NCBI GenBank assembly: GCA_963705285.1 | Contig: OY970066.1 | Location: 4,030,001-4,094,000 of the forward strand | Origin: JACMLD01 sp963705285 | GTDB taxonomy: Bacteria; Bacteroidota; Bacteroidia; Chitinophagales; Chitinophagaceae | DNA length: 64,000 bases | Reading direction: 5' to 3' | Shown: positions 43,471 through 52,419 of the stretch, piece after piece | Numbering within the stretch: the first letter of the stretch is position 1 | Layout of the letters: every line of letters begins with the position of its first letter | The notes under the pieces: generated by a model | What the model was told of the DNA's origin: nothing | The model's database searches: none | The model's input: only the letters and a program-made list of their open reading frames with translations | Translations under genes and position numbers: made by a program

Positions 43471-44793
43471 TTATAATGCGCTGGTGTTTTCATGAAATAC
43501 AATCCCGTGCTGCTGTAGCTCTAGCAATACGGGTGTGTAAATGGCAGGTATTACCGGAATATGCAGGCCGGTAACGGCAATCTTCCCCTGCAGCAATAGT
43601 TTTGCGGCAATACCCAGGGGCAGCCCCACTGTTTTAGCCATGGCAGTGCGGAGGTTATCATCTCCTTTTACAATCAAACTGCTGGTAACCTGGTAGGGTT
43701 TGCCGTTAAGCAGGTATTCTACCTCATGCAGCATTACAATCATGTCTTTATCTGTAGTGCGCAAGGCCAGGTTTTTTTCTAACGCAAATTGCAGTACGTC
43801 CATAGCAGAACAGCGGCCTTTGTTGATAAAGGTAGTATCATCATAAAGGCCCAGCCAGGCCAGCTGTTCCGCAAAACGAGCTGATGCTTGCATTTTTCGG
43901 GTAACGGTGTCTGCCAGTAGGTGTTGTTGAAAATGGCGGGTAAAGAAGGCCTGCAGGGTTAGGTTATCTGTATCATACAACACTGTTTCGCTGGTTAGCT
44001 GCAGTTCAATAACCTGTTGCCAGCCATGGCAATATTGCGGATGGCGAAGGGTAGTGCGTATAAAGGTGGATGCGTTGGTCAGCCCGTAGACAGGTATATA
44101 ATCCAATGAATCGCGGTTGGGGTACCAGGCCAGCGCGCCAATACCCGGCACGTTGGTGGTGCGGGCCTCATTAAACAACTCCTTGTAATGCATTTTCTGT
44201 GGTTGGTTGTGTTGCCGGTAAATGGCGCCGGCCTTACCTGCCATGACCACATTGCGTGGGTTCCAGCTAATTTTATAATGCCAGGGGTTATCATCGCTTT
44301 CTGGCGCCACCAGTCCGCCACAGTGAGAGATAAATGAAATAATGGTACCCCCTTTCTCTTTTACCTGGTGTATCAATTGCATGGCGCTCATATGGTCGAT
44401 GCCGGGATCAAGACCCATTTCGCACAGAAAGAGTAGTTTTTTTTCTTCAACGGCGGGCTGCAGACTACGGATATTATCATCTGTATATGAAGCGGTGAGG
44501 AGATTTTTTTCAAACAATACACAATCTCCGGCAATCAAAAAATGAAGCGCCGGTGGCAACAATGAGATCACCACATCGGCACTGCTCACCAACTGGTGTC
44601 TGTTCTGCTGATCTTCTACATTAATTGAAACGGCGGTAGCGTGTAAATGATCGCCCACTTTTGATTGCGCCAGTGCCAGGTCGTTATCAGCAACGGTTAC
44701 CCGCCACTGTTGCATACCTGCTTCCCTGATAATGTAATCAATTAAACAGGTAGCAGATTTACCGGCACCAAAAATGAGGATGTGTTTGCTCAT
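43471..44793 (-). CDS. saccharopine dehydrogenase family protein
   Basis: 440 residues. The N-terminal Rossmann domain has ILIFGAGKSATCLIDYII and VISLLPPALHFLIAGDC. The catalytic/C-terminal part has CEMGLDPGIDHMSAMQLIHQ, a hallmark of the Sacchrp_dh_C domain, and LRTAMAKTVGLPLGIAAKLL. Eukaryotic lysine catabolism and some bacterial lysine or spermidine pathways use this fold. Which amino acid reaction it catalyses cannot be told, and no adjacent lysine gene is present. The gene starts 152 bp from the end of the CHAP-like gene on the same strand. Confidence 0.9.
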   Translation of the reverse strand: MSKHILIFGAGKSATCLIDYIIREAGMQQWRVTVADNDLALAQSKVGDHLHATAVSINVEDQQNRHQLVSSADVVISLLPPALHFLIAGDCVLFEKNLLTASYTDDNIRSLQPAVEEKKLLFLCEMGLDPGIDHMSAMQLIHQVKEKGGTIISFISHCGGLVAPESDDNPWHYKISWNPRNVVMAGKAGAIYRQHNQPQKMHYKELFNEARTTNVPGIGALAWYPNRDSLDYIPVYGLTNASTFIRTTLRHPQYCHGWQQVIELQLTSETVLYDTDNLTLQAFFTRHFQQHLLADTVTRKMQASARFAEQLAWLGLYDDTTFINKGRCSAMDVLQFALEKNLALRTTDKDMIVMLHEVEYLLNGKPYQVTSSLIVKGDDNLRTAMAKTVGLPLGIAAKLLLQGKIAVTGLHIPVIPAIYTPVLLELQQHGIVFHENTSAL

Positions 44794-44945
44794 GAAAAAC
44801 GGATATGCTGCAAGTTACTGCCAGAACAGCAAACAATGACAGCCGTAGCTTGGCTTTCGCACCCATAGCAATAGCCCAAGCGTCAATTGGTGGCAGTTTG
44901 TAATGCCGGCGGCTGTTACCACAGCGGCCAGTATTGCCGTCTTTA

Positions 44946-45488
44946 TCAAGCGGGGAAAATGCGTATGTACGACTTCGTTAGTGAATGGTTCCGTTCTTTT
45001 ATCCATACACCATCGCCGGTTACACTGTCGCGTTCGCCTTTGCCATTGGTATTGCCTTCAATGGTTTTAATGGGTTTGGTGAGTGCTGTCTGGTCTTCAA
45101 TCACCACGCCTATATGAGAAAAATCAAAAACAACAATATCGCCTGCTTTAGCCAGTTCGTTTTCGCTCAGCAATTGAAAGCCGTTGGCCTTTGCCCATTT
45201 CTCCCAGCCAAAGGCGGTAGCATCGCGGCAGCGCACTTTCTCAGCCTGTGCAAAGGTGAGCTCGGTTCTTTTAAAATATGTTTTAAGGTAATCCCTTACA
45301 CTTTCATCTTCCAGCAACTCGCGTACCACCCAGCTTACAAAGGCAGCACACCAGGGCCAGGCGCCGGGGGCCAGCCAGGTAGCACCCTGGTACTCTACAA
45401 TGCGTGCTCCTGTATTGTTAACTGCGCCCTCGCGGGTACCCACTTCTTTTTTTGCAATTTCAATCAGTTTTTGAATGGCAAGGTTCAT
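44946..45488 (-). CDS. CHAP-like amidase/endolysin-like protein
   Basis: 180 residues. IEIAKKEVGTREGAVNNTGA and GAWPWCAAFVSWVVRELLED (candidate catalytic Cys in WPWCA, about residue 47) match the N-terminus of CHAP/TIGR02594-type cysteine amidases and peptidases. AGDIVVFDFSHIGVVIEDQ supplies the histidine, and IEGNTNGKGERD the Asn/Asp that orient it. These enzymes cleave peptidoglycan stem peptides and are common in phage lysins and secreted autolysins. There is no signal peptide or cell-wall-binding domain, so export would need a holin or lysis. A cytoplasmic role or remnant phage gene are alternatives. Confidence 0.75.
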   Translation of the reverse strand: MNLAIQKLIEIAKKEVGTREGAVNNTGARIVEYQGATWLAPGAWPWCAAFVSWVVRELLEDESVRDYLKTYFKRTELTFAQAEKVRCRDATAFGWEKWAKANGFQLLSENELAKAGDIVVFDFSHIGVVIEDQTALTKPIKTIEGNTNGKGERDSVTGDGVWIKERNHSLTKSYIRIFPA

Positions 45489-45647
45489 GGCATTATGATT
45501 TAGGGAAAATTTGATACAACAAATAAATGCAACAAGTTTTCGGTATAGCCGCGGGAACGGAACGTTACAGGTTGTTCAGCAAAGGGCAACAGAAGCAGGT
45601 GAGGATAAATAAATATACGCAGAATATGAATACACAAAGCCAAACTT

Positions 45648-46547
45648 TTACCCGTTGTCAGGAGACGTGTTGTTATCATTTTCTTCAATGCTGTCTGCCA
45701 GAATCAACAGTTCCTGTTTTTTGTATTCATTTTTATCGTCAGTAAAACATTTCGCAAACTCCTGCAACAGAAAGCGGATAATGCGTTTCTTGTTCATGGG
45801 TTTGAAATAAGATGTAGTAGAGGTCACTGAAATACGCTTCAGATAGGTTTCAACATCTTTGTGCGTAAATATATTGCCCGTCATAGGGTCTATATAAAAC
45901 TGAATCTTGTGAGATGGGTTGGAAGGCAACTGCCAGTTGTAGTCTACATCAAAATAGGCCAGTATAAATTGCCTGGGTATATGAATGGCGCGGATGGGTA
46001 CGTCCAGCAGTTCGGCCAGTATCAGGTAAATGATACCGTTAGAAATTGCATTGCCGCGTTTACCATCCAGCACTTTATTAATCAAAAATTCATTGGGCTC
46101 ATTGTATTTTATTTCATTGCCCTTGAGGTTATAATAATTATAAAGTATGGTAGTAATTACGTTGGTTTGTTCAAGCGGGGTAAGATAGCTATTGAGCTCA
46201 AGCCATATATTCCGGCGCATTTTTTCTATTTCTGCATATACGGCCGTTGTTACCAATTCAGGATACTGGTATTTGGCCACCAGAATAGCACCGCTTAATA
46301 AATCTGGCTCGGGTAGTGCTTTCCAGTGATTGAATTCTTCTGTAAGATCACGGTAATGGAGGCGGTGGATCAGCAATTCAATACGTTCCTGTATAGTGTC
46401 TACCGGGGTGTTTTCCCAAAGATTTTCAAGGTTGGGTATGATGCCTTTACCAAAAGATATGATGCGGTCACTCACCGAAGTAAAGACTTCCTCATCGGGG
46501 TCGTCTATCAGGTGAAAAAGGGCTGATATTTCTCTCGTTTCTTCCAT
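45648..46547 (-). CDS. SirB1/transglutaminase-like protein
   Basis: 299 residues, no signal peptide. The N-terminal helical repeat region (LFHLIDDPDEEVFTSVSDRI, TIQERIELLIHRLHYRDLTE) is followed by the SirB1 transglutaminase-like core. The core's tell-tale segment is VLDGKRGNAISNGIIYLILA and IRAIHIPRQFILAYFD. It also has FYIDPMTGNIFTHKDVETYL and ELNSYLTPLEQTNVI. The family (PF13369) lost the transglutaminase catalytic Cys in many members, and none is apparent here. Exact role unknown. It lies 160 bp downstream of topA and a heptamer region, on the same strand. The heptamer array upstream separates the transcripts. Confidence 0.85.
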   Translation of the reverse strand: MEETREISALFHLIDDPDEEVFTSVSDRIISFGKGIIPNLENLWENTPVDTIQERIELLIHRLHYRDLTEEFNHWKALPEPDLLSGAILVAKYQYPELVTTAVYAEIEKMRRNIWLELNSYLTPLEQTNVITTILYNYYNLKGNEIKYNEPNEFLINKVLDGKRGNAISNGIIYLILAELLDVPIRAIHIPRQFILAYFDVDYNWQLPSNPSHKIQFYIDPMTGNIFTHKDVETYLKRISVTSTTSYFKPMNKKRIIRFLLQEFAKCFTDDKNEYKKQELLILADSIEENDNNTSPDNG

Positions 46548-46689
46548 GCAGTTTTGTTAAAAGCACATGATGGAAAGATGGGGTTCCTTACTAATACGTA
46601 CCAACCGGTAAAAATATTGTGCTGTTTAACTGCCTAAATTTCGTAGCTACTAATGATATGAACTAATGAAAATTATCCACAGATGTTAC

Positions 46690-46822
46690 TTATTGTGTTA
46701 AGTGTTGTGTGTTGAGTGTTGTGTGATGTTTGACTTGTAGTGTATGTTGTTGAATATTTTTACTGGTTGAATAATGATTCGCTGCAACAATTCAACACAT
46801 AACACTCAACACTCAACACAAA
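46690..46822. repeat. foldback heptamer array (GTGTTGA / TCAACAC) after topA
   Basis: The left arm, about five copies of GTGTTGA/GTGTTGT at 46694-46727, and the right arm of CAACACT/CAACACA at 46785-46820 are reverse complements. The right arm ends at the stop codon of topA (minus, stop at 46825-46827). Between them is a 57 bp loop. The rest of 46548-46689 holds the upstream part of the SirB1-like gene. Confidence 0.85.
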
Positions 46823-46824
46823 AA

Positions 46825-49182
46825 TTAAGTGGTTTTCTTCTTCCTGAAACTCTTCTTCGGCGGGTTGGCCTTCAGTTCTTCAATAGTGGCTTTTACTTCT
46901 TCAATGGTAAGGTCGGCCACTTTTTCCTGCTGTTCTTTGCTCAGTTTGTAATTACGCAAACCCTGTTTTATGTATGGGCCGTAAGGGCCGCGGAGCAGTT
47001 GTATCTTTTCTTTTTCAAAAACTTTAATGGTACGTTGTTCTTTGGCTGTTCTTTTCTCAGCTATAATGGGCGAAGCTTCTTCCAGGTTAATGGTATACGG
47101 ATCAAAATCTTTGCCGAGCGAGTAAAACTTGCCATCGTGTGCTATGTACGGCCCAAAGCGGCCAATGTTTACCGTTACATCTTTTTCTTCAAACTGTCCC
47201 AGGTTACGGGGAAGCTTGAACAATTCCATCGCGTCGTCGAGCGTAATGGTCTCAATGCTTTGGGTATTCTTAAGTTTTGCGAAACGTGGTTTTTCATCTG
47301 TTTCTTCTATTGCCTGCGCGCCAATTTGTACCATGGGGCCGTATCGGCCCATACGGGCAGTCACGGGCTTGCCGGTAACGGGGTCGGTGCCCAGTACGCG
47401 TTCGCCTTTTGCCCTTTCGGCTGTTTCCAGGGTTACTTCAATGTTTGAATGGAAAGGCCCGTAAAAATCTGCCAGCATTTTGCTCCACACCATTTTGCCT
47501 TCTGCCACTTTATCAAATTCTTCTTCAATTTCTGCAGTAAAACTATAATCCATTACTGTTTGAAAATGTTGTTTCAGGAAGTCGGTTACCACCATGCCCA
47601 GGTCGGTCGGAAAAAGTTTGCCTCTTTCAGCGCCGGTATTTTCCGTTTCAGTTTCTTTGGCAATTTCATTTTTAGTGTTCAGTCGCAGCAAATTGTACGT
47701 GCGGGGGGTACCTTCTTTGTCGCGCTTTTCTACGTAATTTCTTTTCTGTACGGTAGAGATAGTGGGTGCGTAAGTACTGGGTCTTCCAATACCCAGTTCT
47801 TCCAGCTTTTTTACCAGCGATGCTTCTGTATAACGCGGGGCGGCACGTGAAAATCTTTCAGTGGCCAGCATCTCTTTGAATTCCAGCTTTTGTTTCACCT
47901 TCAGGGGGGGCAGCATACCTTCTGTATCTTCTTCTTCATCCTCATCATCGTCTTTGCCCTCCAGATATACTTTCAAAAAACCGTCGAACTTCATTACTTC
48001 GCCGCTGGCGGTGAGCTGATCTTTATTGGTAGAAATATCAATCTTGGCGGTTGTTTTTTCAAATTCAGCATCGCTCATCTGGCTGGCTATGGTGCGTTTC
48101 CAGATCAGTTCGTACAGGCGGCGCAGATCGCTGTCGTCTACAGTGCGGCTATCCATATACGTGGGGCGGATGGCCTCATGCGCTTCCTGTGCGCTTTCAT
48201 TTTTATTTTTGAACTTGCGGGGCTGATAATAATCCTTGCCGTATGAGCTGTTTACTTCATTGCGAATCATTTCTTCGGCGGTATCGCTCAGGCTAACGCT
48301 GTCGGTACGCATGTACGTGATCTTTCCGCTTTCATATAATTTTTGCGCCAGCAGCATGGTTTTGCTTACAGAATAGCCGAGTTTACGGCTGGCTTCCTGC
48401 TGCAGGGTAGATGTGGTAAATGGCGCGGCCGGTGTGCGTTTGGCCGGTTTAACGGTAATGTCGCTAACGGTGTATTCAGCTTTTTTACAGCTTTCTAAAA
48501 ATTTGGCAGCGTCTTCATTGCTGCTCACTTTTGCGGGGCCATCTGCTTTAAAAGTGATTTTTTTGCCATTAATGTCATCGGCAATAAAAAAAGCCTCTAT
48601 CTTATAAGTACTAACCGGTGTGAAATTATTTATTTCCCTTTCTCTTTCTACAATTAACCGCACGGCAACACTTTGTACGCGACCGGCGCTCAGGCTGCGC
48701 TGCATGCCAATCTTGCGCCATAATACCGGGCTTAGTTCAAAACCCACTATACGGTCCAGGATACGCCGCGCCTGCTGGGCATTTACCAGGTTCATATTAA
48801 TAATGCGCGGGTTCTCTACTGCTTTTTTGATGGCGGGTGCAGTAATTTCGTGAAAAACAATGCGCTTGGTAGTTTTAGGATCAAGGCCCAGTACTTCTGC
48901 CAGGTGCCATGAAATACTTTCTCCTTCACGATCCTCATCCGATGCCAGCCATACCTCGCCGCTTTTCTTGGCGATGCTTTTAAGTTCCTTCACCACCTTT
49001 TGCTTTTCTTCCGGAACAATATATCTTGGTTCAAAATGGTTGTTGAGATCGATGCCCATTTCACTTTTCTCCAGGTCGCGAATATGTCCGTAACAACTCT
49101 TTACCTCAAAATCTTCACCCAGTATTTTTTCAATGGTTTTAGCTTTCGCCGGTGACTCCACTATCAATAAATTCTTAGCCAT
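46825..49182 (-). CDS. topA: DNA topoisomerase I
   Basis: 785 residues from the ATG at 49182 (MAKNLLIVESPAKAKTIEKI, the family start; eight upstream codons are probably not translated). The Toprim motifs are in LIVESPAKAK and WLASDEDREGESI. The active-site tyrosine is in KITYMRTDSVSLS. The C-terminal region has three Topo-C repeats (TARMGRYGPMVQIG, VNIGRFGPYIAHDG, LLRGPYGPYIKQG) and a basic tail KKSFRKKKTT. No zinc ribbon (CxxC) is present, in contrast to the E. coli enzyme. It relaxes negative supercoils in DNA. Housekeeping and likely essential. Confidence 0.97.
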   Translation of the reverse strand: MAKNLLIVESPAKAKTIEKILGEDFEVKSCYGHIRDLEKSEMGIDLNNHFEPRYIVPEEKQKVVKELKSIAKKSGEVWLASDEDREGESISWHLAEVLGLDPKTTKRIVFHEITAPAIKKAVENPRIINMNLVNAQQARRILDRIVGFELSPVLWRKIGMQRSLSAGRVQSVAVRLIVEREREINNFTPVSTYKIEAFFIADDINGKKITFKADGPAKVSSNEDAAKFLESCKKAEYTVSDITVKPAKRTPAAPFTTSTLQQEASRKLGYSVSKTMLLAQKLYESGKITYMRTDSVSLSDTAEEMIRNEVNSSYGKDYYQPRKFKNKNESAQEAHEAIRPTYMDSRTVDDSDLRRLYELIWKRTIASQMSDAEFEKTTAKIDISTNKDQLTASGEVMKFDGFLKVYLEGKDDDEDEEEDTEGMLPPLKVKQKLEFKEMLATERFSRAAPRYTEASLVKKLEELGIGRPSTYAPTISTVQKRNYVEKRDKEGTPRTYNLLRLNTKNEIAKETETENTGAERGKLFPTDLGMVVTDFLKQHFQTVMDYSFTAEIEEEFDKVAEGKMVWSKMLADFYGPFHSNIEVTLETAERAKGERVLGTDPVTGKPVTARMGRYGPMVQIGAQAIEETDEKPRFAKLKNTQSIETITLDDAMELFKLPRNLGQFEEKDVTVNIGRFGPYIAHDGKFYSLGKDFDPYTINLEEASPIIAEKRTAKEQRTIKVFEKEKIQLLRGPYGPYIKQGLRNYKLSKEQQEKVADLTIEEVKATIEELKANPPKKSFRKKKTT

Positions 49183-49463
49183 AACATTAAATATATCGGT
49201 TTCCAAACTGCCCTAATGGCGTGCAAGTTTAGTGTATAACGATGAAATCAGCAAATTGGTACCCGGGCGCGCAGGTTCCGGAATGGGAATAAGCAGCCTG
49301 TAAATTGCTCTACACGCAGCATTTATCGTTGCACAACAGTAAGGTGTTTTGCACAGGGGTAGTACAACTCATACGTCGGGATTTATTTACACTTTTTTAG
49401 ATGTTTGAATTACACCAATAAAATTTGTTAAAAAAAATTAACTTCAACACCTTAATTATCACA

Positions 49464-50174
49464 TTGAATCAAGGCTTTACCATATTCCCGCTGGGCGATG
49501 CTGCCGCCACCATAGACCTGGGTAATACCATCAATGAACAACTAAACGATAAAATAATAGGTATGCAGCAATGGATGCTTGCACATGCGTTTGCGGGGCA
49601 AAAAGATATCATTGTTGCTTACAGTTCGCTAACAGTTATCTATGATCCGGTTGTGGTGCGACAAAAAAATACTCCGCCTTCAACTGTGTATAAATGGGTA
49701 GAGCAGCGTTTGGTGCATGCTTTTGAACAGGCAACGGCTCGGCCGGCTGACGAAAAGCCTGTTATACGAATACCTGTTTGTTATGATGGTGCTTTTGCCG
49801 CAGACATGCATCAGATGGCTGCCAATAAAAATATGGATCCGCATGACATCATTGATTTGCATACCGCAGCCATTTACCGCGTGTATACCATCGGTTTTCT
49901 GCCAGGCTTTTCTTATATGGCCCAGGTGCACGATAAATTAATAACACCCCGAAAGGCAAAGCCCGTACCCGTTGCTGCCGGCAGCGTGGGCATTGCAGGC
50001 GCGCAAACCGGAATTTATCCATTGAACAGTCCGGGTGGATGGCATATCATTGGCAGAACACCGGTGAAACAATTTGATGCGACTGAAAAAGACCTGGTCA
50101 GGTTAAAAGTGGGCGACAGGGTGCAATTTTATGCAATCAGCGCCGAGGAATACGGGATAGTAATTAATAATTAA
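49464..50174 (+). CDS. pxpB: 5-oxoprolinase subunit PxpB
   Basis: About 236 residues. The open frame begins at a TTG at 49425, but the family part starts at NQGFTIFPLGDAAATIDLGN. A TTG at 49464 is the likelier start, because a -7-like box (AAATTTG) ends at 49427. Motif: GFLPGFSYMAQVHDKLITPR, AGSVGIAGAQTGIYPLNSPG and GWHIIGRTPVKQ match KipI/PxpB. With PxpC and PxpA it hydrolyses 5-oxo-L-proline to glutamate with ATP. In Bacillus subtilis KipI also inhibits the sporulation kinase KinA, which is not relevant here. The stop codon lies in the repeat array that splits the operon. Confidence 0.93.
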   Translation: MNQGFTIFPLGDAAATIDLGNTINEQLNDKIIGMQQWMLAHAFAGQKDIIVAYSSLTVIYDPVVVRQKNTPPSTVYKWVEQRLVHAFEQATARPADEKPVIRIPVCYDGAFAADMHQMAANKNMDPHDIIDLHTAAIYRVYTIGFLPGFSYMAQVHDKLITPRKAKPVPVAAGSVGIAGAQTGIYPLNSPGGWHIIGRTPVKQFDATEKDLVRLKVGDRVQFYAISAEEYGIVINN

Positions 50175-50520
50175 TAATTAAGAATTAAGAGTTATGAGTT
50201 GCGTTTGCTGGTAAAACCTTGGTAGGGGCGGGGCTTGCCTCCATCCGATAAGTTTTACTAATTAATAATTAATAATTAAGAATTAAGAGTTGCGGTTGCT
50301 GGTGAGATGCAGGTAGGGGCGGGGCTTGCCTCCATCCGATAAGTTTTAGTAATTAATAATTAAGAATTAACAATTAATAATTGCAATTGCGGTGAGGTGC
50401 AGGTAGGGGCGGGGCTAGCCCCCGCCCGATGTTAATAGAATTAATAATTAATAATTGCGTTTGCTGGTGGGATGTAGATAGGCACGGGCTGGCCGCCGCC
50501 CGATATTGATTGCCCCGCCT
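50163..50520 (+). repeat. four-copy, about 90 bp composite repeat array inside the pxp operon
   Basis: AT-rich heptamers (AATTAAT, AATTAAG) alternate with a GC-rich core. The core GGTAGGGGCGGGGCTTGCC occurs at 50221, 50312 and 50402 (91 and 90 bp spacing), with a diverged copy near 50476. The first heptamer copies include the pxpB stop codon. The remaining 50521-50671 holds ordinary intergenic sequence with the pxpC start. Confidence 0.92.
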
Positions 50521-50671
50521 GATGCCAGCATTATAAGGATAGAGAAATTACAATCATCAATCAAAAGTGGCTTCTGAAATTGTTCAGACACTAAAGTCAT
50601 TCAGTCTTTAACTCAAAATATACAATTCAACATTTCAAATAATCCTGCAACTCAATACCCAACACAACAAG

Positions 50672-51670
50672 ATGAGTATCTGCATTATAAAACCAGGTCT
50701 GCTAGACACCATTCAGGATCTGGGGCGATATGGTTATGGCAGCCTGGGTATCAACTGCGGCGGCGCAATGGATAGGTATGCTGCGCAACTCGCCAATATA
50801 CTGGTAGGCAATCAGCCATACGAAGCAGTGATAGAAATTCATTTTCCCGGCCCGCAAATATTATTTGAACAAAATGCGCTGGTGAGTATTACCGGTGCCG
50901 ATTTTGCACCCTCGCTCAATGATGAAACATTGCCCTTGTGGCAACCTATACTTATCCGCAAAAATACCATCCTCCATTTTCCGAAACTGCAATGGGGCGC
51001 GCGTTGTTATATCGCCATTCATGGCGGTTTCTGTGTAGATGAATGGTTAAACAGTTACAGCACCAACCTGAAGGCCGGTGCGGGCGGGTACGAGGGGAGA
51101 AAGTTGGATAAAGGAGATGAACTGGTGAGTAAAGAGAGTACTATTTATTTTCCGGGATGGATGAAAGCCGGTAAAGATGCGCACCGACTGCACTGGCGCG
51201 CAGATGTAGGCAGTGTATATCAGTTTCCCAATGAGATACATTTTATTGAAGGCAATGAAATGAAGGCACTTACCGCCACCTCTGGAGATGAATTGCTACA
51301 GAATAACTTTACCATCCATCCGTTCAGCGATCGCATGGGCTACCGACTCAAAGGTTCCACTCTCCATTTCAGTCATACTACAGAACTGGTGTCTACTGGT
51401 GTAAGTTTTGGCACCATTCAATTGTTGCCGGATGGTGAACTAATTATTTTGATGGCCGATCACCAAACTACAGGTGGGTACCCCAGGCTGGGCCATGTAA
51501 TTTCTGCGCACTTGCCCAAACTGGCACAGTTGCGCCCCAGCGATTGCGTACAGTTTACAAAAACCACTATTGAAAACGCAGAAGCATTGTTGTTTGCACA
51601 GCAGAAAGAATTGTGCATCTTACAAACCGCCTGTACCGATCACCTTAATGAAATGGTATGCAAACAATAG
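50672..51670 (+). CDS. pxpC: 5-oxoprolinase subunit PxpC (biotin-dependent carboxyltransferase-like)
   Basis: 332 residues. IIKPGLLDTIQDLGRYGYGS, GINCGGAMDRYAAQLANILV, CYIAIHGGFCVDEWL and DHQTTGGYPRLGHVISAHLP are the KipA/PxpC signature segments. It forms the ATP-dependent 5-oxoprolinase with PxpB and PxpA in the cytoplasm. It begins 497 bp after pxpB, with the composite repeat between them, so the order pxpB-pxpC-pxpA is kept but probably not one transcript. The 3' end overlaps pxpA by 13 bp. Confidence 0.95.
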   Translation: MSICIIKPGLLDTIQDLGRYGYGSLGINCGGAMDRYAAQLANILVGNQPYEAVIEIHFPGPQILFEQNALVSITGADFAPSLNDETLPLWQPILIRKNTILHFPKLQWGARCYIAIHGGFCVDEWLNSYSTNLKAGAGGYEGRKLDKGDELVSKESTIYFPGWMKAGKDAHRLHWRADVGSVYQFPNEIHFIEGNEMKALTATSGDELLQNNFTIHPFSDRMGYRLKGSTLHFSHTTELVSTGVSFGTIQLLPDGELIILMADHQTTGGYPRLGHVISAHLPKLAQLRPSDCVQFTKTTIENAEALLFAQQKELCILQTACTDHLNEMVCKQ

Positions 51671-52419
51671 ATATCAATTGCGATATGGGCGAAAGCACTC
51701 AATTGTGGTCTTATCATATTGATAATGACATTGCATTGCTGCCCTTTATCAGTTCTGCCAATATTGCCTGCGGCGCGCATGCAGGAGATGCACATACCAT
51801 GCATGAGCTGGTTGACGCGGCACTAACAGCCGGTGTGGCAGTGGGCGCCCATCCCGGATTTGAAGACAGGCAAAATTTTGGACGTACCAATATGCAGCTT
51901 TCGCCGGTGAAAATATACGATCTGATCATTTACCAGTTGGGGGCGCTGGATGCATTTCTGAAAATCAATGGCACCAAACTGCAACACGTAAAACCGCATG
52001 GCGCGTTGTATAATATGGCGGCAAAAGATAATTCAATAGCCATGGCTGTTTGCAATGCAGTAAAAGAATACGATCCGCAGCTGACCTTGTACGCATTAAG
52101 CGGCAGCGAACTAATTAACGCAGCCAACAACATTCAGCTAAAGAGTTATAGCGAAGTGTTTGCCGACCGGAGCTACCAGGATGATGGTACTCTTACACCC
52201 AGAACAGCCGCCGATGCATTGATAACAGATGAAGATGTGTCGTTGCAGCAGGCATTAAAAATGGTGTTGAATGGAACGGTTATCAGCACCAGCGGAAAAA
52301 CCATTGTTGTACGCGCAGATACCATTTGCGTACACAGCGATGGTGCGCATGCGCTGGCATTTGCCAAAAGGATTCATCAAACCTTCAAAGAAAAAAATAT
52401 TGAGATCCGATCCCGCTAG
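51658..52419 (+). CDS. pxpA: 5-oxoprolinase subunit PxpA (LamB/YcsF)
   Basis: 253 residues. IDINCDMGESTQLWSYHIDN, FISSANIACGAHAGDAHTMH, VGAHPGFEDRQNFGRTNMQL and HVKPHGALYNMAAKD are the LamB/YcsF signatures. It is the metal-dependent ring-opening subunit of 5-oxoprolinase. The start overlaps pxpC by 13 bp and the 3' end overlaps the transporter gene, so pxpC, pxpA and the transporter are translationally coupled. Confidence 0.96.
   Translation: MQTIDINCDMGESTQLWSYHIDNDIALLPFISSANIACGAHAGDAHTMHELVDAALTAGVAVGAHPGFEDRQNFGRTNMQLSPVKIYDLIIYQLGALDAFLKINGTKLQHVKPHGALYNMAAKDNSIAMAVCNAVKEYDPQLTLYALSGSELINAANNIQLKSYSEVFADRSYQDDGTLTPRTAADALITDEDVSLQQALKMVLNGTVISTSGKTIVVRADTICVHSDGAHALAFAKRIHQTFKEKNIEIRSR

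Noticed and set aside
46774..47448. 224-codon plus-strand frame antisense to topA
   Set aside because: It overlaps the well-supported topA gene, begins in the repeat array and has no motif.
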